Positions 31,939 through 37,415 of a DNA stretch of 37,415 nt are shown here, one piece after another. This stretch comes from Verrucomicrobiia bacterium (lineage in GTDB: Bacteria > Verrucomicrobiota > Verrucomicrobiia > Verrucomicrobiales > Akkermansiaceae): positions 1-37,415 of the forward strand of contig JAUIGV010000044.1 in the NCBI GenBank assembly GCA_030432565.1, in the 5' to 3' direction. Each line of letters opens with the position of its first letter. Positions within the stretch are counted from its first letter, which is position 1. Both the position numbers and the translations under genes were made by a program. The notes below the pieces were generated by a model. The model had not been told where the DNA came from and searched no databases. It saw only the letters and a list, made by a program, of their open reading frames with translations.

Positions 31939-34131
31939 ATGTCATTTAAGCCATCCGAATACCGCCATGTGAATTACGGTTGGGACGACGCGAAAGTCGG
32001 CTCAATGAATGCTGTCGAGCGTCTTGCCTATCGATCAAATATCCTTGGTGACGATCAACGTATCACCAATACCGGAGGGGGAAACACCTCTTCGAAAGCG
32101 ATGGAGATCGATCCATTGACCGGTGAGGAAGTTGAGATTCTGTGGGTCAAGGGATCGGGTGGTGACTTGCGGACTGCGACGGTTGGAAACTTCTCGTCTC
32201 TATATCAAGACAAGCTGATCGCATTGCAGAAGATCTACAACGAGACGTCCCCGAATGGGGTGAAGACCGGGATCGAAGACGATATGGTGGGGATGTATCG
32301 CCACACCACTTTTAATCTGAATCCGAGGCCGTCGTCGATTGATACTCCCTTGCATTCCTTCATCCCGCACAAGCATGTCGATCACATGCATCCAAATGCC
32401 TTCATCTCGATCTGTGCGACCAAAAACTCGGAAGCGATTACAAGGGAGATTTTCGGGGATGAAGTGATTTACACTTCCTGGCAACGTCCGGGATTTGACT
32501 TGGGACTTTTGTTTCAAAGCGTCTGTGAAAAATACCCTCAAGCGAGAGGAATTAACATGGGGCAACATGGTCTCATCAATTGGGCGGACGACGACAAGGA
32601 GTGTTACGAACTCACTCTGGAGTTGATTGAACGGGCCGGTCGATACATCGAAGACAGGGACAAGGGAGACCAGACATTTCAAGGGCAGAAATATGAAAAG
32701 CTATCTGTTGCCCGGCAAAAGGAATTGGTAGGCGAAATCGTGCCGTGGTTGCGTGGACAGGTGAGCCAGCAGCATCGATTTATTGCGACGATTGAATCAA
32801 CGGACGCGGCTTTGGAGTTTGTGAATTCTCACGCCGCGAAGCGCCTTGCCGAGTTGGGGACTTCTTGTCCGGATCACTTCCTGCGGACCAAGATCAAGCC
32901 GCTTTACGTCGATTGGGATCCGCAGAATGAAGATCTTCAGATCCTCCGGGCCAAGCTGGTTGAGGGATTGGAAAAGTATCGTGCCGACTACGCGGAATAC
33001 TACGAGGCGAACAAGGAGCCCTCTTCGCCTGCGATGCGTGACCCGAATCCGACCGTAGTCCTTATTCCGGGAATCGGGATGGTGGCCTTTGGAAAGAATA
33101 AGTCGGAGTCGCGCGTGACGGCTGAATTTTACAACTGTGCGATCTCGGTGATGCGCGGTGCGGAGGCGATTGATGAATACATTGGTCTTCCTCAAAAAGA
33201 GGCTTTTGATATTGAATACTGGGCTCTTGAAGAAGCGAAGCTTCAGCGCATGCCACCCGAGCGTGAGTATGCCCGCAAAGTGGTCATTGTCGTCGGGGCA
33301 GGTAGTGGAATTGGCAGGGAAATGGCCCACTTGATGATCGACCAGGGAGCGCATGTTGTTTGCGCTGATTTGAATCTGGAAGCTGCCGAGGAGACCGCGG
33401 CTGAATTGATCGCGAAAGTCGGGCAGGGGATCGGGGTGGCTGGAACGGGAATTTCAGGATGTGGGAATGCCATTGGGCTGGCCTGCAACGTGACTGATCG
33501 AGATTCGATCAAAGCCATGCTTGATGAGGTGGTTTATGCCTACGGTGGTTTCGATCATATTGCGGTTACCGCCGGGATTTTTGTGCCGCCGGACCGCACC
33601 GGGCATATTCCCGACGACAAGTGGGCGCTTACCTTCGGGATCAATGTCGCCGGGCCCTATTTTGTCGCGGATGAGGCTGCCAAGATTTGGCGGGCCCAGG
33701 GGCTTAAAGGTTCGATGGTGGTCACGACGAGTGCCAATGCCGTCGTTTCCAAAAAAGGGAGCCTGGCCTACGATACCTCGAAGGCGGCCGCGAATCATTT
33801 GCTTCGTGAGCTTGCCATCGAGCTCTCGCCGCTCGTGCGGGTGAACGGGGTGGCCCCGGCCACGGTGGTGGCTGGAAGCGGGATGTTTCCACGGGACCGG
33901 GTCATTGCCTCTCTCACTAAGTACGAAATTCCCTTTAGTGACGATGAGAGCACGGAGGATCTTCGTGGCAAGCTGGCGCAGTTTTATGCCGATCGCACGC
34001 TGACCAAGGCTCCCATCACGCCGCAGGATCAGGCGCAGGGGATGCTCTTTATGTTGAGCGATGCCTCTTCGAAAACGACCGGGCAGGTCTTGGCGGTTGA
34101 CGGAGGGCTTCACGAAGCGTTTCTTCGCTGA
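31939..34131 (+). CDS. rhaEW: Bifunctional rhamnulose-1-phosphate aldolase/lactaldehyde dehydrogenase
   Basis: 730 residues in two fused enzymes. The N-terminal class II aldolase/adducin domain (to about 430) has ITNTGGGNTSSK and the metal-binding cluster HSFIPHKHVDHMHP (139-152); it splits L-rhamnulose-1-phosphate to dihydroxyacetone phosphate and L-lactaldehyde. The C-terminal short-chain dehydrogenase (about 445-725) has the NAD site GAGSGIG (453-459) and the YDTSK catalytic pair (Tyr611, Lys615); it oxidises lactaldehyde to L-lactate. This fusion is known from Bacillus and Chloroflexus-type rhamnose pathways. It lies between rhaI and the MQO-like gene (12 nt gap). No free-standing lactaldehyde dehydrogenase is present, so the fusion does this step. 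Confidence 0.94.
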   Translation: MSFKPSEYRHVNYGWDDAKVGSMNAVERLAYRSNILGDDQRITNTGGGNTSSKAMEIDPLTGEEVEILWVKGSGGDLRTATVGNFSSLYQDKLIALQKIYNETSPNGVKTGIEDDMVGMYRHTTFNLNPRPSSIDTPLHSFIPHKHVDHMHPNAFISICATKNSEAITREIFGDEVIYTSWQRPGFDLGLLFQSVCEKYPQARGINMGQHGLINWADDDKECYELTLELIERAGRYIEDRDKGDQTFQGQKYEKLSVARQKELVGEIVPWLRGQVSQQHRFIATIESTDAALEFVNSHAAKRLAELGTSCPDHFLRTKIKPLYVDWDPQNEDLQILRAKLVEGLEKYRADYAEYYEANKEPSSPAMRDPNPTVVLIPGIGMVAFGKNKSESRVTAEFYNCAISVMRGAEAIDEYIGLPQKEAFDIEYWALEEAKLQRMPPEREYARKVVIVVGAGSGIGREMAHLMIDQGAHVVCADLNLEAAEETAAELIAKVGQGIGVAGTGISGCGNAIGLACNVTDRDSIKAMLDEVVYAYGGFDHIAVTAGIFVPPDRTGHIPDDKWALTFGINVAGPYFVADEAAKIWRAQGLKGSMVVTTSANAVVSKKGSLAYDTSKAAANHLLRELAIELSPLVRVNGVAPATVVAGSGMFPRDRVIASLTKYEIPFSDDESTEDLRGKLAQFYADRTLTKAPITPQDQAQGMLFMLSDASSKTTGQVLAVDGGLHEAFLR

Positions 34132-34143
34132 TAGATCTTTTTT

Positions 34144-35634
34144 ATGAAAACCGACGTTCTTCTTATCGGCTCCGGGATCATGTCCTCGACGCTCGGGGTA
34201 ATGCTCAAGGAATTGCAACCCGGTCTCTCGGTGCATCTTTTCGAGGTGACCGGGAAACCCGCCCAAGAGGCTTCGAATGGATGGAATAATGCGGGGACCG
34301 GCCACGCCGGAATCTGTGAATTGTCCTACACTCCCCATCAGGAGGAGGACGGAACTGTCGATATCACCAAGGCGATCTCGGTTTTCGAGGACTTCGAACA
34401 TTCCCTCCAATTTTGGGCGCATGCCGCACGGAGAGGGATCATCAAAGATACCGGTGAATGTTTGAATGCCTTACCGCATATTTCGCTCGTTCACACCGAA
34501 GAGCAGGTTCCATATTTGAAGGCCCGGTTTGAGGGGTTGAAGAAGCATCACTTTTTCGAGCCGATGAAGCACTCGACCGACCGGAAGGAAATAGAGGAGT
34601 GGGCTCCGCTTTTGATGCAGGGACGGGACCCGGGGCAGCCGGTGGCGGCAACCTACATGGAGGGTGGCACCGATGTGAACTTCGGCGAAATTTCCCGTCA
34701 TTTTTGCGAGTGGCTTGACGAGCAGGATCATTGTGGAGCGCACTTTGGTCATCGGGTTGTTGATCTCTATAAAAAGACTTTGGAGAAGGGCTGGATTGTC
34801 ACTGTTCGTAATGAGGAAACGGGCGAAAAACAAAAGGTGCATGCTGACTTTGTCTTTGTGGGAGCAGGCGGAGGATCGCTTCCGTTGCTTCAGAAATCGG
34901 GGATCCCGGAGGTGAAGGGTTATGGCGGTTTTCCGATTGGCGGGCAGTGGATGATTACCGGGAATCCCGAGGTGGTTGCAAAGCACACTGCCAAGGTTTA
35001 CGGGCAGGCGCTGGGGGCGGCACCTACAATGGCGGTGCCGCATCTTGATACACGGGTGATTGATGGTGAACGTTATCTTCTTTTCGGGCCATTTGCGGCT
35101 TGGACCGGAAAGTTCCTCCATAATGGTGGGAGTCATCTTGATTTGCCACGCTCGGTCCGCGCCGGAAATATCCTCTCCTTAATGAGGGTGGGAATACACA
35201 ATCTGGACCTCGTTAAATACCTGGTCGAGCAGGGGTTGCAATCCAAGGAATCGAGAATGCGGGAACTGCGTAATTTCTATCCGGATGCTCGTGAGGAGGA
35301 TTGGGAGGTGATTGATGCGGGAATCCGGGTTCAGGCCATCAAGCAGGAACCCGGAGAAGAGCCGGGGATCGTGCATTATGGCACGGAAGTTTTGACCAGT
35401 TCCGACAAGACCATTTCGGCCCTTCTTGGCGCCTCGCCGGGTGCCTCGGTTTCGACCCAGGTGATGCTTGAATGTATCCAGCGTTGCCTGCCGCAGTTGC
35501 TTGAATCCGACGAGGCAAAGGCCCGGATGAGTGAGATGATTCCAAACTGGAATGAGGATCTGAAAGTAGACCTTGCACGTGATCGCTATCTTGAGATTCA
35601 TGGGAGGGCCATGGCCGATCTTAATCTTGTCTGA
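34144..35634 (+). CDS. MQO-family flavoprotein, possible L-lactate:quinone oxidoreductase
   Basis: 496 residues, the usual length of the malate:quinone oxidoreductase family. The FAD-binding start is VLLIGSGIMSSTLG, followed by NGWNNAGTGHAGICELSYTP, PVAATYMEGGTDVNFGEIS and LLGASPGASVST. By similarity it would be called Mqo (malate to oxaloacetate, electrons to quinone, membrane-associated). Its position, between rhaEW (12 nt) and rhaB (3 nt), is telling: the pathway makes L-lactate, and an MQO-like protein of Staphylococcus aureus (Mqo2/Lqo) is known to act on L-lactate. I infer that it feeds rhamnose-derived lactate to pyruvate and quinone; sequence alone cannot separate the two, so no gene symbol is given. 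Confidence 0.9.
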   Translation: MKTDVLLIGSGIMSSTLGVMLKELQPGLSVHLFEVTGKPAQEASNGWNNAGTGHAGICELSYTPHQEEDGTVDITKAISVFEDFEHSLQFWAHAARRGIIKDTGECLNALPHISLVHTEEQVPYLKARFEGLKKHHFFEPMKHSTDRKEIEEWAPLLMQGRDPGQPVAATYMEGGTDVNFGEISRHFCEWLDEQDHCGAHFGHRVVDLYKKTLEKGWIVTVRNEETGEKQKVHADFVFVGAGGGSLPLLQKSGIPEVKGYGGFPIGGQWMITGNPEVVAKHTAKVYGQALGAAPTMAVPHLDTRVIDGERYLLFGPFAAWTGKFLHNGGSHLDLPRSVRAGNILSLMRVGIHNLDLVKYLVEQGLQSKESRMRELRNFYPDAREEDWEVIDAGIRVQAIKQEPGEEPGIVHYGTEVLTSSDKTISALLGASPGASVSTQVMLECIQRCLPQLLESDEAKARMSEMIPNWNEDLKVDLARDRYLEIHGRAMADLNLV

Positions 35635-35637
35635 TCG

Positions 35638-37128
35638 ATGTCCGACGGTTCGGTATTTCTGGCAGTTGATCTGGGCGCGGGGAGCGGCCGGGTGATTGCC
35701 GGGCTCATGTCCGGGGGGAGGCTTTCCCTGGAAGAAGTTCATCGTTTCGAGAACGAGCCGGTGGAAAAGAGAGAAGGTCTTTATTGGGATTTTGAGGGGC
35801 TGTGGGCAGGGGTGGTGGAGGGGCTTAGGCTGTCGGTTGAACGCTACGGAGCTTCAAATATTCGTTCAATCGGAGTTGATACGTGGGGGGTGGATTATGG
35901 ATTTATCGATAAGGAGGGGGGATTTCTGGGGAGTTTGCGACACTACCGCGACCCACGGACCAAGGGAATGTACGATGATCTTGCGACACGTGTTTCGAGA
36001 GAGATCATTTTTGAGAAGACGGGAATCCAATTCATGGATATTAACACCTTGCCACAGATGCGGGCGGAGGTGAGGGATCCTAATTCGGTGCTGCCCCGGG
36101 CAGATCAATTTTTGATGGTACCTGATTTGCTGAATCACCGGCTGACCGGGAAAGCTTTTTGTGAGCGTACGAATGCGAGCACGACCCAGTTTTACAACCC
36201 AATCAAAAAGGACTGGTCGCGGGCTTTGTTCGAGGCGCTTGAACTTTCAATGGATGTCGCTCCGGATTTTGTGGATCCGGGAACAGATCTCGGACCCGTC
36301 ACGGCTTCGCTCAGAGATGAAACAGGACTGTCAACGGATACCAAAGTGGTCACGGTGGGGAGTCACGACACGGCCTCGGCGGTGGCGGCGGTGCCTGCGG
36401 AGAGTGGATCGAAATTCGCTTATCTTAGCTCGGGAACCTGGTCCTTGTTAGGGGTGGAGCTTGAGAGGCCCGTCATCACTCCTTTGGCGCGCTCTTATAA
36501 TTTCACGAACGAAGTCGGGGTTTTCGATACCATCCGATTATTGAAAAACATCAACGGGCTTTGGTTGGTGCAGGAATGTCGGCGGGTTTGGAGAGAGCAG
36601 GGGAGTGACTGGAGCTACCGCGAGTTAGCCGAGATGGCATCGGGTGCCAAAAGGTTGCAGTCATTTATCGATCCTGATGATGGGCGCTTTGCGGGACGTT
36701 GTGACATGCCGCGGGTCATTCAGGATTACTGTCGGGAGACCGGACAAGTGGTTCCGGATGAGCCTGCCCAGATTCTCCGGTTGGTGACTGATAGTCTTGC
36801 AATGAAAGTTCGCTTCGTGCTGGAAAGGTTGGAGGAAGTGATTGGAGATGAAATTGAAGTTCTCCACATCATCGGTGGTGGCGGTCAGAATGATCAGTTG
36901 AACAAGAGTATTGCGAGCAGTATCAATCGTCCGGTTGTGGTGGGGCCTTATGAGGCCACCGCGGCAGGAAACGTCATGATGCAGAAAGCGGCGCTTGGTG
37001 GTTTTGGTAGCTTGGTTGAAGGGCGGACGATGATTCGAGAGTCTTTCCAAACCAGGCGCTTTGAGCCGGCGCATCCTGATGAATGGGCGGCTGCCTACGG
37101 GCGATTTCGGGATCTTCTAAAAGGCTGA
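35638..37128 (+). CDS. rhaB: Rhamnulokinase
   Basis: 496 residues, FGGY-family carbohydrate kinase. Motifs: FLAVDLGAGSGRVIAG (N-terminal phosphate loop), IGVDTWGVDYGFID, VGSHDTASAVAA, LSSGTWSLLG and IIGGGGQND with PYEATAAGN near the C-terminus. The GAGSGR loop and GVDTWGVDYG are typical of RhaB among FGGY kinases. It phosphorylates L-rhamnulose with ATP to L-rhamnulose-1-phosphate. It starts 3 nt after the MQO-like stop and is the last clear gene of the operon; no intrinsic terminator follows directly. Confidence 0.95.
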   Translation: MSDGSVFLAVDLGAGSGRVIAGLMSGGRLSLEEVHRFENEPVEKREGLYWDFEGLWAGVVEGLRLSVERYGASNIRSIGVDTWGVDYGFIDKEGGFLGSLRHYRDPRTKGMYDDLATRVSREIIFEKTGIQFMDINTLPQMRAEVRDPNSVLPRADQFLMVPDLLNHRLTGKAFCERTNASTTQFYNPIKKDWSRALFEALELSMDVAPDFVDPGTDLGPVTASLRDETGLSTDTKVVTVGSHDTASAVAAVPAESGSKFAYLSSGTWSLLGVELERPVITPLARSYNFTNEVGVFDTIRLLKNINGLWLVQECRRVWREQGSDWSYRELAEMASGAKRLQSFIDPDDGRFAGRCDMPRVIQDYCRETGQVVPDEPAQILRLVTDSLAMKVRFVLERLEEVIGDEIEVLHIIGGGGQNDQLNKSIASSINRPVVVGPYEATAAGNVMMQKAALGGFGSLVEGRTMIRESFQTRRFEPAHPDEWAAAYGRFRDLLKG

Positions 37129-37171
37129 GTTTACGGATCCTTCGATTCAGAGTTCTGATGGGAATTTCATC

Positions 37172-37321
37172 ATGGTGATGAAACTCAAAAAATACAAAGC
37201 AAGTGTGCTGGTTGCGCTCGGGCGTGATTGTCCGGGCGTTGGCCCATTTCTTCTTGGGCGAAATACCGGAGATGGGAGCAGGGTGAAAGTAAGCGTCACG
37301 CGTAGCACCTATCGACGATGA
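37172..37321 (+). CDS. Possible small ORF (49 residues)
   Basis: An ATG-started frame of 49 codons, MVMKLKKYKASVLVALG at its start, basic at both ends and ending TRSTYRR. The start lies inside a short hairpin (37165-37183). No ribosome-binding site and no known homologue, so a chance frame or a remnant of a degraded gene is equally likely. Confidence 0.25.
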   Translation: MVMKLKKYKASVLVALGRDCPGVGPFLLGRNTGDGSRVKVSVTRSTYRR

Positions 37322-37334
37322 TTGAGCTGTAGGG

Positions 37335-37371
37335 ACGATCAGTCATAGGATCACCGGATATGACTGATCGT
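37335..37371. repeat. 13-bp perfect inverted repeat
   Basis: ACGATCAGTCATA (37335-37347) and TATGACTGATCGT (37359-37371) are perfect complements around an 11-nt loop. No T-run follows on the plus strand, so it is not a standard intrinsic terminator. It could be an operator, a hairpin RNA or the end of a small mobile element that continues beyond the window. Confidence 0.75.
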
Positions 37372-37415
37372 ATTAACGAGAATTGTTCGCTTCTGAAGTC
37401 TGACCGTCTTGGCCG

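Noticed and set aside
34114-34123. GAAGCGTTTC, resembling the operator core, before the MQO-like gene
   Set aside because: It lies in the last codons of rhaEW, matches only about 12 of 20 positions of the full site, and the genes are closely spaced within one operon.
37165-37183. TTTCATCA/TGATGAAA hairpin after rhaB as a terminator
   Set aside because: No T-run follows on either strand and the stem is AT-rich, so termination here is unsupported.

Overview
The window looks like chromosomal DNA from a Verrucomicrobiota bacterium, most like the marine Verrucomicrobiaceae/Akkermansiaceae-type relatives. This is inferred from gene content, not from a marker gene. The pointers are a compact DUF1549/DUF1553 cytochrome-type lipoprotein, Trp-Ala/Asp-Pro repeat membrane-anchored proteins, a lamin-tail/Calx-beta secreted protein, a Bacteroidetes/Chlamydiae-type ParE/ParC pair, and weak Shine-Dalgarno use. 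Coding density is high. There is no tRNA, rRNA, CRISPR array or transposase that I can support. No gene-free stretch exceeds 300 bases; the longest is the 287-base right end.

Left part (1-12,000). A minus-strand cluster holds a Tat-exported PhoD-type phosphatase followed by two membrane-anchored repeat-family proteins, the second cut by the window edge. Divergent from it is a tail-specific protease (Prc). Next come a minus-strand DUF1549/LamG/DUF1553 lipoprotein, a small membrane protein, a lipoprotein MsrA behind a repeat protein, a YlbF-like protein with a Gly/Cys tail, and another repeat protein. Four members of the same repeat family lie in the first 12 kb.

Middle part (12,000-26,034, all plus strand). 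It begins with a large SNF2 helicase carrying a Lys/Ala histone-H1-like tail. Two membrane proteins of unknown function follow, then topoisomerase IV ParE, a lamin-tail/Calx-beta secreted protein, and ParC. After these come a possible tiny Arg/Trp-rich peptide and three overlapping, probably translationally coupled genes ending in a DUF3592-like membrane protein.

Right part (26,035-37,415) is an L-rhamnose utilisation locus. On the minus strand, an NCS1-type permease, a 66-residue membrane protein and a secreted GH71/99-like protein with a CBM9-like domain form one operon. Divergent from it is a LacI-type regulator. Downstream on the plus strand are rhaI, a fused aldolase/dehydrogenase (rhaEW), a malate:quinone-oxidoreductase-like flavoprotein and rhaB. 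Two near-identical CG-centred palindromes (29426-29445 and 30561-30580) sit in front of the two transcription units and are probably the LacI-type operators. The proposed route is L-rhamnose to rhamnulose (RhaI), rhamnulose-1-phosphate (RhaB), dihydroxyacetone phosphate plus L-lactaldehyde (aldolase half), L-lactate (dehydrogenase half), and pyruvate via the MQO-like enzyme, which I suggest acts here as an L-lactate:quinone oxidoreductase. The permease and the GH-like protein would supply the sugar.

The most interesting hypotheses are the MQO-like enzyme as the lactate-oxidising step, the NCS1 permease plus 66-residue partner as an unusual sugar uptake unit, the repeat-protein family, and two small unexplained elements (24064-24222 and 37172-37371). 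Known enzymes are assigned from recognisable motifs; no database search was possible.
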